Of a stretch of DNA of 64,000 bases, positions 22,483 through 32,338 are shown one piece after another. Location: assembly GCA_021234155.1 (NCBI GenBank), contig JAJEKV010000008.1, positions 6,326,945 to 6,390,944 on the forward strand, in the 5' to 3' direction. A program made the position numbers and the translations under genes. The notes under the pieces are model-generated. The model ran no database searches. It had not been told where the DNA came from and saw only the letters and a list, made by a program, of their open reading frames with translations. This stretch comes from Isoetes taiwanensis. Its lineage: Eukaryota > Streptophyta > Lycopodiopsida > Isoetales > Isoetaceae. The first letter of the stretch is position 1. Each line of letters begins with the position of its first letter.

Positions 22483-23095
22483 GCCCTTCCCCCCCGCTTT
22501 TTTGTCCTTCATTGGATGAGAGTGCGTTTTCACTTGTTCGGTTGGGTTCCTTAGGTTTGTTGGGGGTCCTTGGGGGCATGTGTATAGATATTTTTTCTTC
22601 TTCTCTCGGCGTGGCGATGTTGCCTCCGAGGCGGTACCAACCGACAGTCCTAGTAATGTTTTCCGGTTGGTCGACCGTAGCTTTCTCTCGGCGTAGCCCT
22701 GTGGCTTCCGAGATTGTTTTTTCTCTCTGTCTTCAGGGCGTCGTTCCTCGCCTACTATGGAACTTCTAACGACTAATGGGTTCTCTCTTTCCAGATTCTC
22801 TCCCTCTAATTCATCTTTTCGGTGACAGGGTATGCAGTCCACGGACGCTCCTCAACTCAGGGGGGCAACGTTCACGTCGGCTCCACAACAAGCAATTTGC
22901 ACTCGATGGGGACGCATTTTTCGGCTTTGGCCAGACTCCTTGGACTCAAATCGAACTTGACAGATTACATGCTCTCGAGGATTGTCTATATTTCGGGGCA
23001 TATAGTATTAAGCATTGTTTCATCCACCCTACGGGGGCTCTTTGTACTCAAAATTTTTCCAAAGCTCAATGAGAACACCACTTCACTTCGTAGAT
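22483..23095 (+). other. Unique stretch between A2 and B2
   Basis: 613 bp found only once here. In canonical split-repeat elements the B parts are equal in length, but here only the last 22 bases are repeated. Short frames (22776-23072) show no recognised domain. Confidence 0.5.
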
Positions 23096-23117
23096 CACTT
23101 GTGTGTAGATCAGGACC
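23096..23117 (+). repeat. Short direct repeat B2, right end of the YR element
   Basis: Identical to B1; directly followed by the LINE-A sequence TTGCCAATAATGG. Confidence 0.8.
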
Positions 23118-23502
23118 TTGCCAATAATGGAATTCACAAGGTGAAAGATGAGCAACAGAATGACATTGAGGATATCAAAGGTATCAAAAACTTCTTTTTG
23201 CAAAAATATACTGAATTGTTCAGGGAAGAGCAGAGAAATTTGCAAAGTGAGGAGGTCTTCTTTCAACAGATCCCTCAGTCAATGGATATTGATGAAGAAG
23301 ATCTTCTGGAAACTCCTTCAGAATTAGAGATCCTGGAGACTTTAAAGATGATGGATAAGGGGAAAACTCCAAGCCCGGATGGAATACCACCAGAGTTCTA
23401 TGTCCATTTCTGGAGCACACTAAAGGAAGATTTCATTACTCTAGTCCAAGGAGCTTGGGAGGCACAACACTTGCATCCATCAATTAATGCAGGACTACTT
23501 GC
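23118..23502 (+). pseudogene. LINE-A linker to RT N-terminus
   Basis: The frame continues LINE-A from 15545 (GIHKVKDEQQNDIEDI...) to the RT start block. It contains KTPSPDGIPPEFYVHFW, equivalent to the K-x-PGPDG-x-P-x-x-F block of LINE reverse transcriptases. It is interrupted at AGLL by a LINE-B fragment and resumes at 24291 with IPKIDNPSKFCKWRPISL. Confidence 0.82.
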
Positions 23503-24290
23503 CCCATCTTGCTTTGACCACGGCGATGGGTCCCCAACGCCTGAAATCCTGCTGGAAAGACAAGCAAGCTCAATGGTTCTCACGCTGGGGCGTGCAGGCA
23601 AACAGATGCGTCCAGGTCAGGACAAAGAAAGATCGCGAGGCACTTAAACTGTACCTAGATGCTACTTTCCTTCGCAAGCTCTGGGATGCAGAGGCTCTGA
23701 CGCACGTTAAGCTGGCACACTATCAGCAGCAAGTCAATCCTAGGCTCACAAGAGGCCCGCACCAGTACTTGTACACCCAGCTGCCCATGAAGAAGCGCAG
23801 ACTTATAGCTTCCATTCGCACGGCTGCACATCGCCTCCGCATTGAAACAGGGCGTTGGGCTCGGGAAGTACGAGAGCAAAGGCTTTGCCAGTGTTGCCAC
23901 CAGGGCGCGATTGAGGATGAATGTCATACCCTCCAGATATGCCCGGCATTTGCCCATATCCGAGAGAGGTATGTTCAACTACTAGTGCCTGGCCAGCCGT
24001 TGCATCAGTTATTGACTATGGCGTCAGTGGGTTTGTTGGGGTCATACCTCCAGGAGGTTATGGATGCACGGACGCGTTTGTGTCCTACGGGACGGTCTTG
24101 AACTGTCCTATGCAATTGTACAGTGTGCCAGCATGCTTATTACTGCTAAGGTTTTTCCCTCGAAAACCCTTCGGGGCGGGGGTTTTTTAATCCTGTCAGT
24201 AATATGCTTGCTGCTCTCTTTTTGTTTGGGTCCCATAGGCCAATTGGTCTCCGTGGACGCTAAAAACCTATTCTATTCTATTCTATTCTC
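23503..24290 (+). mobile_element. LINE-B 3' fragment (second copy)
   Basis: A 5'-truncated insertion in LINE-A RT. It encodes the LINE-B C terminus in one frame to about 24100: KKRRLIASIRTAAHRLRIE, then a zinc-binding CQCCHQGAIEDECHTLQIC pattern. The 3' UTR follows with a possible hairpin (about 24149-24188), the family phrase GTCCCATAGGCC and CCGTGGACGCTAAAA, and a tail of (TATTC)n at about 24268-24288. It is better preserved than the copy at 12263-13330 and serves as reference for the family. Confidence 0.82.
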
Positions 24291-24965
24291 ATTCCGAAAA
24301 TAGACAATCCAAGCAAATTCTGTAAATGGAGGCCTATTTCACTTACTAATACAACATACAAGATTTTAGCAAAGATCTTGGTAGAAAGGCTTAAAGGGGT
24401 GCTTAGCCAAATCATTGATCCAGTTCAGTCAGGGTTTCTGCCAAACAGAAGCATTTTGGACAATTTTGTAGGGGCATATGAAGGATTACATTGGAATAGA
24501 CTTTCAAAACAGAATTGTATGCTACTCAAATTGGACTTCAGCAGAGCATATGACACAATAAAATGGCCTTTCTTATACAGATCCATGAAAAAACTAGGTT
24601 TCTCAGATTCAATGATAGGAAAGATCCATGGTTTCAATGTAAAAGCTTGTTCATCTATCATCATCAATGGAAACCCTACTGAGTTTTTCCCTATTCAAAG
24701 AGGTGTAAGGCAAGGATGCCCATTGGCCCCTTACCTCTTTCTTGTAGTGGCTGAAATGGTTACCAGAGCTGCTCATCAGTTACAGGAAATAGGAAAACTG
24801 GAAGGTTTGAAGCTTCCTCAGCAAGGAGAGAGACTAACATTAATGCAATATGCAGATGATACATTCTGTTTTCTACAAAATGATGGAAAGAGTATGAGAA
24901 ATTTCTTAAGTATGCTAGATGGTTTTGGAGAAGCTTCAAGAGTTTTTTCAAGAGCAAGTGTGTAG
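24291..24965 (+). pseudogene. LINE-A reverse transcriptase core
   Basis: RT blocks in order: KWRPISLTNTTYKILAKIL, DPVQSGFLPNRSILDN, LLKLDFSRAYDTIKW (catalytic Asp), FFPIQRGVRQGCPLAPYLF and LTLMQYADDTFCF (catalytic ADD). This is the palm of the LINE reverse transcriptase. Near 24935-24950 a one-base indel shifts the frame; the second half continues as KSKCVAVLDSDKQ in the next frame. Otherwise the domain keeps its catalytic residues. Confidence 0.85.
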
Positions 24966-26554
24966 CTGTGCTGGACTCAGATAAACAGGAGATTGAGGAC
25001 ATACACATCCTTCCAAAAGGAACAGCAACAAAATTATTGGGGTTACCCTTAGCTTTGGATATGAATATACATGGTCTATGGTCGTCAATTGTGAACAGGA
25101 TCAAGAAGAAGATGACACAATATCCCAAGACTCTGTCACTAGCTGGAAGAATTGAAATTGCAAATAGTGTCATCACGGGTACACATGTATATTTCTCTTC
25201 TGTCATTATAGCAGATAAAAATACATACAGACAATTGGAAACTGCAATCAGGTCTTTCATATGGAATAAAGATCATAAAGTGGCATGGCACAATTTGGTG
25301 AGGCCTAGAAAAGAAGGGGGATTAGGATGTAAAGATATTTTTAAGCAGGCACAGGTTCTAGCTGCTAAATTAATGTGGAGAGCCATACATAATTCAAGGT
25401 CACCAGCAATGAAGTTATTGAGATATTGGATTGAATTATCAAGACCAGTAGGAAAAGGAAATATGCCACATCAGCTGCCTAAGACTGCTTTCATTCAGTT
25501 TAATGCCAGCCCTCATACTTCTCCCATAGTCAGAAGATTAATGGATGCTTGGAATGAAGTTTCTTTATTGTTCAGAGAAACAGATGAGAATTTGCAGAAC
25601 AAGAATTGTCATTTTTTTTGGCATATGGGATTAACCACTCAACAGGAAGGTTGCTTGGCTTTGAAATTTCCTCAGAGGTACAAAATCTGGAATAAAGCTG
25701 GTATCAGAACTTTAGATGATCTTAGGGACAATGACAGATGGAAAACTTGGCAGGAAATACAGAAAATTATTGGTGGAAAAGGCACTGATCAAAAAATTTA
25801 TAGTGCAGTCATGCAAAGGGTCTTGGAAGCAGAAAACTTGAAGGATGAAGATCCGACATGGTTCATTAGAAATAAACCTGGATATAAGGTGTCTAGGATC
25901 TATCCACTGATGCTAGACAAACCTAATCTAAAGATTGCAACTAAATGGAATTGTCAGGACAGGAAAGCCATTAAACTGGTTAGAATTGGTTGGAAGCTAT
26001 ATTGTCAAAGAAAAATGGTTGTATTTAGATGGTTAGTGTTGAATCAGAGTTTGTCATGCAATACTAGGACAGCTAAATTCAAAGATATAATTGATGAAAC
26101 ATGCAGTCTAGGTTGTGGGGAAGATGAGACACCATTGCACATCTTCCAATGCCCATGGTTACTACCATTTTGGAATTGGATTTCTAATATTACAGGAATA
26201 TCTACAGGGATTTCTGCGCGGGATTTCATGACATTTCTAGAGGAAGAAGATGAATTTATTGCTACTGTTAGAACTATTGCTTTGTGGTGTGTATGGTTGC
26301 ATAGAAATAGGGTGGCCATGCAACATCATAACCCCTGTCTAAACTGGTTGAAAGGACAGTTTTTAGCCAAGCTAGTAGAGACAGCATTAGCTCACAAAAT
26401 GGAAAAAGGATTGGAGTATGACAAGAAATGGGATTCAGTGGGATCATACAAGGGTCTATTTAACTTCTTTGAAGCTTTACTGAAAGAGAGAGAGGGAATT
26501 CTGAGAATAGATTTGGACAGGAATGGACCTTGGCCTATCACAGTACCAGCATAA
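24950..26554 (+). pseudogene. LINE-A RT thumb and zf-RVT C-terminal domain
   Basis: A 530-codon frame runs from just after the indel to TAA 26554. It opens with KLLGLPLALDMN and SLAGRIEIANSVITG, the usual post-RT segment of plant LINEs, followed by WHNLVRPRKEGGLGCKD. A zf-RVT-like zinc-binding region (KIATKWN... then CSLGCGEDETPLHIFQC, about 25930-26150) follows. The C-terminal part is ordinary for plant L1-like ORF2. It has no stop within it, so decay of LINE-A has been slow here. Confidence 0.85.
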
Positions 26555-26598
26555 CTAACCTTCTCTATTTTGGTGCAGCACAACTGAACAGACTAATT

Positions 26599-26937
26599 AT
26601 GCAGGGGTCGGGTCGAGTTTATGATATGGATGTTCAATTCAACAGATATGAGGTAGCTGATCGCCTAACTTCCTTGAAGTGGCATATGATTCGGGCAAAG
26701 GCAGTAAAAAGGATCTTGAAGATTGAAGCTGTTTGGGAACATAATAGCCTAAAAAATATTTTCAGGAAACTGTATGAGAAAGAACAAGCACAGAGGATTG
26801 CTATAACCATGAGTTTACTGAACAACACCATGCACACAGTTCAAGAATTGGATGATTGGTTGCAGATCTTCGGTACACGGATCATTGCTGAGTTCACCAT
26901 TGATGACCTCATGCAGGCAGAAATCGACAATCTCTAA
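26599..26937 (+). CDS. Small downstream frame of LINE-A (possible ORF3)
   Basis: 112 codons from ATG 26599 to TAA 26937, lying between ORF2 stop and the poly(A), in a frame that is open from 26530. The product is mostly predicted helical, rich in Lys, Glu, Ile and Leu, ending in an acidic stretch (TIDDLMQAEIDNL). I recognise no family. Plant LINEs normally have two ORFs, so it may be an accessory ORF, a captured host exon, or chance; its intact length and protein-like composition favour coding origin. Confidence 0.45.
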   Translation: MQGSGRVYDMDVQFNRYEVADRLTSLKWHMIRAKAVKRILKIEAVWEHNSLKNIFRKLYEKEQAQRIAITMSLLNNTMHTVQELDDWLQIFGTRIIAEFTIDDLMQAEIDNL

Positions 26938-27191
26938 AATTATAGTACAGGGCTTCATATCTATATCAGACCAGAACAATCAGATAGTTTACTTTTATTG
27001 CTTTTACTATCTGCAGTTTATTATATAAATTTTGAAATCCTCAAGGCTTCTGACCATGAGGTCATTTTGAATATTTATTTTTACCCTCTTAAGTTATAAA
27101 GAGAGGGAGTACTTTATGACAATAGCTGCTACTACATAGCTAGCTCGATGTATTTCAGTTTCTGATGAATACAAAAATCTGCCAGTTCTTC

Positions 27192-27210
27192 AAAAAAAAA
27201 AAAAAAAAAA
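27192..27210 (+). repeat. Poly(A) tail of LINE-A
   Basis: About 19-21 A residues followed directly by the second copy of the 10-bp target duplication. Confidence 0.88.
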
Positions 27211-27220
27211 AAGTTTGAGG

Positions 27221-28349
27221 ATGTTGGAATTGTGGACAATTGCTTTAATACAATGATGATCTTATTGTTCATTTGAAAGCAGCCAAGCATGCACCCTTGC
27301 CTTCTCTCAAGCCAGATACGCAAGATGCATTAGGGAAATTATTATGAATGATGGCGAAATAATCCCTTGTATAATCCCTTGCGAAATAATCCCTTGTATA
27401 TGGGTTTGATGAAGATGAGTTTGAAGCATGGCCTTGCATTAGAGGACATAACTGGAAAATTAGCCTCTTCAATGAGACAGGGAATTCTTGTTAAAACCTT
27501 GTACTCTGAGCCTCACTTAACTTCTTTCTCCCGAACTATAAGATCACGGTGATTTATTTTTTGAGGTAACAGGAGTCCCCCCTCCAATCCCCTTTTGGGG
27601 GATCCCCGCTGAGCAGGTTAGTGATAGCCATTACAGTTTAACAAAAACAAGACTAAGCTCACTACGACAGAGTAACTCACTTAGAGAAATACATTAAGTT
27701 CATACCAAAGTATCGCCTAAACTAAATACTCAACTCCAAAAAGGAACTACCACATCCTTTTTGAGGTTTTGAATATTGTGCATGTTGGTCATACAAAAGC
27801 TAAACACTTTGTGACATGACTATTGATGATGGGCTGATTGTCTTGCTATCATATACACATGTCATGAGAGAAAATTAACAAAGACTATTTAAGCAACCAG
27901 AAAATATGTAGACTATAATGATACCTTAGGTCAAGGACAAGTAGGTAGCATATGTGGTTGACAAGTGTAGCAGGGGTAAGGAACAAGAACCAGCAGAAGA
28001 CGTGTGTACACAGGGCAATGGTTAAAAGACACTTGAAGGAGGTCATAGGTTGGCAGACGGAAATGATAAGTTGGTAGGATGCAATAAATTACAAAAAGCA
28101 AGAATTCATTTAGAGCACACGTGGCAACCGAATAAAGTTGGCACTTTAAAGTAAGGGCAACTTGTAAAATAAGCTTTTGACGCCCTTTTGATGTCGCGAC
28201 ATCCCTGACAGGATGGGAAGACGGAGCACAAAAGGAGAAACATTGAGCATTTAAAGTAAAAACCGCAATGCTTACTGGATAAGGAATGAGCTAAACTACT
28301 ATGGGGATGAAAATCAAGCAAGAAAATCCGCAGAACCAGGCATTAAAGA
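27221..28349. other. Intergenic DNA with a dispersed short repeat
   Basis: No gene seen. The phrase AATCCCTTGTATA recurs at 27359-27400. A 48-bp segment (27461-27508, starting TAGCCTCTTCAATGAGACAG) reappears in two pieces at 59398-59422 and 62315-62339. Frames here are short and without known domains. Confidence 0.45.
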
Positions 28350-28354
28350 TCTAT

Positions 28355-28733
28355 TGCAACGCACAAGGGTGTGTGGTCTAGAAGCCTAGACAAGGATAAG
28401 ATGCCTAAGAAGGGACCTATCACCAAGCAATTGCCCCTTTGCCAGTTGAACAAGGGGATAGGGATAAGGCATTGCACATTGCATTGGTATTAGAGCGAGG
28501 GTTCGATCCTCGGGGGATGCAATCCCTATGGGTTATGTGCTAAGGACGTCCAAAGTACCTTGGCAGCAGAGGGTTGCCGCAAAGTCAAGGGGGAGGAGAT
28601 GCAACGCACAAGGGTGCGTGGTCTAGAAGGGGCATCTAGACAAGGATAAGATGCCTAAGAAGGGACCTATCACCAAGCAATTGCCCCTTTGCCAGTTGGT
28701 CAAGGGGATAGGGATAAGGCATTGCACATTGCA
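28355..28733 (+). mobile_element. TRIM: miniature LTR retrotransposon
   Basis: Two LTRs (28355-28483, 129 bp; 28600-28733, 134 bp) begin TGCAACGCACAAGG and end CATTGCACATTGCA. Directly after the left one is a primer-binding site TGGTATTAGAGC (from 28485), and directly before the right one a purine tract AAGGGGGAGGAGA. TCTAT is duplicated on both flanks (28350-28354, 28734-28738). The 116-bp interior has no coding capacity. All hallmarks of a TRIM are present; movement would need enzymes of another LTR element. LTRs differ by a small indel and a few bases. Confidence 0.9.
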
Positions 28734-28738
28734 TCTAT

Positions 28739-29895
28739 CCTAAACGAAAACACTAAGTAAAAAAAGTAGGAGGAGGATACTGAGTCAAAGGAGTCTTAGA
28801 GGACCACAAGGAATAGAGAAAGATATAACGAGCTAAACTTACAAATTGGCATAATGTGGAGCTTTGTCTCACCTGAGAGGGTACAGAGCAATAGTTGCTT
28901 CCAAATTTTGACTTACCTGCGTAGAGGCAGACTAAATTGGCATCGTCTATCCTCTATTGAAACCTCCAGGGATTGCGTTAAAGCCTCCGGGTCTCCTGCC
29001 TACAATGGCTTGTACAGCAGGATCTTGATAGGACTGTACACCGGATCATTGTGTTCTATTATGATGCTCGTAGCCTCTTGGGTCGGAAGTAAGCTTATTG
29101 GATGAATAGCAAGGATTTGAGCCCAAGCAAACAGTTTTGCTACACCCCTATGAAGATCTTGCGCTAGCAACCATTTCCCAACATGCTCCACAGAAATATC
29201 GAGCACAGATGCTATGGACCGGCCTGAGCGACAGAACACAAGACTTTATCAAACTTTTTTGCTTCATTCTGCTTTCTGTTAGCAGATAGATGAGATCCGA
29301 CTGTACAATACGATAGAATAGGTAACGGCGAACACGCCGCTTGTTCCAGCGGCAATGATCAGCCTGTTAATCACGGCGCTTGCTCCAACTCATATATAGA
29401 CAAATACAATTATTTATTCATTTATATCTAATGCTCTCTAGGGCCTCAAGAGGCCATGGAGCACATGAACAAAAAAATATTTACATATTCAGTAGCAGGG
29501 ATGGGTGATCTTCCACTTCCCTTATCTCTATACTTGTAATATGAGAACATGGAAAAAAGCTGATGTGGCATAACCATCCCCTGTAAGGCGACCGTCGTCG
29601 GTAAGTTCCACTTATCCATTTCTTCACTGTTTGTTGCCTAGCACCTGATCCATCTTAACCTGCGGCTTGTATCCTGCGCCTGCTGATGGCTACATTTAAT
29701 TCAGCATAAGGCACTTTAAGGGAGTGAGAGGAAGGGAACAATTTGAGGCGTCTTAAGGAAGGCATAGTGATTTAGGTGGGGCATTATTTCTCCAGAGGCC
29801 ACTCATCGAGAGCTACAATCTGCATGATCCTTTGAAGCAAGGAAGATTTGAACGGAAGGAAAGTATGAGAACATGCTCCGCCCCTAGTGGAGATA
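28739..29895. other. No confident gene; possible minus-strand exon
   Basis: A minus-strand frame at 29000-29239 is open for 79 codons, and a CTACGCAG/GTAAGT donor-like site lies on the same strand near 28915. I cannot assign a family. The rest is non-coding, with a G/C-richer patch at 29320-29390. Confidence 0.3.
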
Positions 29896-31160
29896 CCCAT
29901 ACATCAGACTTCGATTTAAAAGCAAGAGTTCAAAGCCTTCAATGACACGAGTTATGCGAGTATGAGGAGGTTTCCCTTCTTTAGCAAGATAATCCTGAGA
30001 TAGATGAGAAAAAACGAGTACAAGGCTTTTGATCATTATTTCATTACTTTACCTCGACAACCTTGGAAGCAGCTTTTCTTTCATCCAGACCAGTGTTGCG
30101 GCCAAACCAAACGAATATTTCAAGCCCACAATCAAGAAGGTAACATTTGTCAGTCTCAAGAATTTCCCTCTTCAGTGGTGAGACCCCAATGTCCTCTGCA
30201 TGCCCTTCAACCACGCTTCTAGTTTTGAACCAATAAACGTTCATGGATCAGTAAGTATCAATACTGCAGAAAAGCTTACAACTTCAAAACTAATGATTAC
30301 AAGGCCATGGATAGATGCTGAGATTGCTTACTATAAGAGCTTCCCTTGGCCTTCAACTTGGAAGTCATCATTGCTGGCTTTCCTTCCAATTGGAGCAAAA
30401 CCACCAAAAAAGTGACCAAAATTCGCCAGCTTCAACCACTAATTTCCCGTCCTCTGAAATGAGTGCGCACTCACCCAAATGTGCATCAAAGAATAACCAT
30501 GGCAATATCAAATGCTACCAACAAGACCAAGACTTACCTATGATAGCAACATCACATTTCCCATCATGATCAGTCATGAGAACTGGATCCCATCATCTGA
30601 GAATTGAGACAGGCCGTTGGAGCATGACTGCAGGGCAGAGAATCCCTCGAGAGGAAAGGTTATGTCAGGTTTGCAACATGCAAACAATAGGATGAACACC
30701 ACACTCTGCAGGAGTGCCCAGCATATACACACATATGAGCAGCTCATGTTGATCTTAGATGCTCGGAGACACTGCTGCATCAGTTGCTTGCATCACCAAT
30801 GGTGGCACGTCTCGGATCCTACATTCTGCAAGTCTCCACAGTCAGAACATCTCTTATAGAGCAGGGAATCTAAGGACCTACTATTAGGGTTTTTCCTCCC
30901 ATGTGGGGGTTTTGTTTGTGCTTTCTTTATGTTTGGCATGTACCGTCCCATAGACCGGTTTTGTCTCCGCGGACGTTAAAATATACTTCCTTCCTTCCTT
31001 CCTTCCTTTATGTAGTGGACTACTTCTAAAGCCTTAGATCTCTCTTGGATGCTACAATTCGCTCCATTAAAGTGATAATTTTTTTATTCCATGTCCAGTA
31101 TAAACACATCACCATGATTTAATGATGACCTAGCAAATGGTACCCGCAAATAAGCAATCC
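29896..31160 (-). pseudogene. Villin (gelsolin-family) pseudogene, several exons
   Basis: Exon-like pieces with canonical splice signals read, in minus-strand order: VPFARSSLNHGDVFILD...NGANCSIQERSKALEVV (about 31160-31010), HDGKCDVAII (about 30568-30538), DGKLVVEAGEFWSLF...APIGRKA (30453-30332), SPLKREILETDKCYLLDCG...EIFVWFGRNTGLDERKAA (30263-30053) and GKPPHTRITRVIEGFE (29994-29900). These follow the order of gelsolin repeats 2-3 of plant villin, an actin-bundling protein. In-frame stops (after LDME, and TGA in the fourth exon), a one-base insertion in the FGGF region and a LINE-B insertion between first and second pieces show it is dead. Retained introns mean a DNA-level duplicate. Confidence 0.82.
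30569..31007 (+). mobile_element. LINE-B 3' fragment (third copy)
   Basis: This short insertion carries LRIETGRWSM and a decayed C-terminal domain. The family 3' UTR follows (GGTTTTTCCTCCCATGTGGG, then GTACCGTCCCATAGACCGG and GCGGACGTTAAAATA), ending in (CTTC)n at 30989-31007. It lies inside the villin pseudogene between two exons, so it arrived after or during decay of that copy. Confidence 0.8.
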
Positions 31161-31957
31161 CTTTGTCTAAAGCCAAGGTGCTCATCTAGATACTAATCCA
31201 ACTTGCAGCCACGTGTTGCTGCTTTTACCAAAATTGCATTTGATGTTCACAAAGCCAATTTGGAAACATCCACAAACACGCTTTCAGAAAACGTCTATTT
31301 CACATCTGAGGTAATATTTCAACCATGGCAGATGATAAAAGGAAATGCTCATGAAGGATATCTCCAAACGCTTTGAGCATTTGCTTTGAGCAAAGTTGCA
31401 AGTACCATTTTTATGTATACTAAAGATGCCATAGCCATAAATATTGTCTGTTAAACGCATCTAAACACTACTATACATTGAAAGTGGCATACCCATAAAT
31501 ATTGTCTCCTCCTATTTCATCAGATGATCTTGAAGCCTGTGGAGCAGAAAAATGTTTCTAGGAGCATGCAAAGTGCTCTTGGTTATTATCCTTTTTGTTT
31601 GCATCTGATGACACTTTTATTAAAACCAACATCTGTTTTTGTTTTCCTAAATGTCTATGTTTGGTAAATAATACTCCCCTCAAGCAAGAATGTTGCTTGA
31701 AAGCACTATCATAATCTAAGGTGAATTTCCAATGGCAAAGGGAGCGTGACATTTCCGCGGTAGACATTCATTATTCAAAATGCTTGGTAGATAACCTAAG
31801 ATAACTCCTCACACTTTCTATACAATTGTTACCTTTTAACAATTGTCTAGGTTTGAGACTAAACCGTATATTCTTAGACTCACATAAACACGTGTTCGCC
31901 CACAGCTAACTCTATACAGCTTTGAGGATAATGACAAACAAAGAGAATGTCTTACTA
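31161..31957. other. No recognised gene
   Basis: AT-rich DNA. Two similar short phrases (GCATACCCATAAATATTGTC near 31485 and the like near 31430) are the only structure noted. Upstream villin exons might lie here but none was identified. Confidence 0.4.
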
Positions 31958-32338
31958 CTACTCAATGAAAGCAACGTGGATAAAGAAACCAAAAACGTCC
32001 TCTACAAAAAGAGCTTCTTTAACTGTAAACTTTCGAACCCTCGAGAGAATTCCAGCAAATAACTTCGCAAGCAAGGGGCTAACCATGATAGTGCGATAGT
32101 TAGCTGTGCAGTGCCTGTCACCAGCTTTATAGATAGGAATCACTCTGCTTATCGTCCATGGTGTAAGGAATCCTTCTTCGAGGGCTCTACTGAACATACT
32201 AGCCAAGATTGGAACGATCCGTGGTCCTACCCATTTAGGCAATAATGTAAATTGAAGTCTATATATAGAGTCTTCTTGACTATAGGAAACATGCTCTTCT
32301 TGACAATAGGCAATAGTGATGATTGCACCAAACAACAC
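31958..32338 (-). pseudogene. LINE reverse transcriptase N-terminal fragment
   Basis: A minus-strand frame of 126 codons contains WVGPRIVPILASMFSRALEE, then LTPWTISRVIPIYKAGDRHC and ANYRTIMVSPLLAKLFAGIL. This is the first conserved RT block of LINEs (compare VLVHKAGNKDEPNNYR in LINE-B, 10620). The RT core is missing, so it is an isolated fragment. It probably belongs to the same broad clade as LINE-B. Confidence 0.75.

Larger units (their letters stand above)
15558..23117 (+). mobile_element. Tyrosine-recombinase retrotransposon with split direct repeats (DIRS/PAT/Ngaro type)
   Basis: The 7560-bp element contains, in order, repeat A1 (15558-15713), a 1.8-kb leader, a gag with a zinc knuckle, an RT-RNase H, a tyrosine recombinase, short repeat B1 (22292-22313), repeat A2 (22327-22482), a 613-bp unique stretch and B2 (23096-23117). 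The order A1-ORFs-B1-A2-B2 is the split-direct-repeat layout known from PAT and Ngaro elements. There are no LTRs, primer site or integrase. A1 and A2 are identical over 156 bp, so insertion was recent, yet gag and recombinase contain frameshifts. It interrupts LINE-A between RIANN and GIHKV, with TTGCCAATAATG on both sides (15546-15557, 23118-23129). No adenine methylase domain was seen. Confidence 0.85.
592..27210 (+). mobile_element. LINE-A: plant non-LTR retrotransposon, split by three later insertions
   Basis: The element is flanked by AAGTTTGAGG at 582-591 and again at 27211-27220, directly after a poly(A) run (27192-27210). From left to right it keeps an inverted 5' piece (592-894), an ORF1 part with a DUF4283-like region, the endonuclease C-terminal half, the linker, a reverse transcriptase, a zinc-binding zf-RVT-like C terminus, a small downstream frame and the poly(A). 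Foreign DNA at 1719-14934, 15558-23117 and 23503-24290 interrupts it; without these about 5.0 kb of LINE remains. The protein reads across each junction (for example ...NRIANN then GIHKVK...), which shows the three insertions are younger than the LINE. It is inactive: ORF1 and endonuclease are partly deleted and the RT carries a frameshift. Confidence 0.88.

Noticed and set aside
15558-23117. LTR retrotransposon interpretation of the RT element
   Set aside because: The 156-bp repeats are not both terminal, there is no primer-binding site or integrase, and a tyrosine recombinase is present.
28355-28733. CRISPR-like or simple tandem repeat reading of the duplicated 130-bp block
   Set aside because: Only two copies, with primer site and purine tract between and a 5-bp host duplication, so a TRIM.
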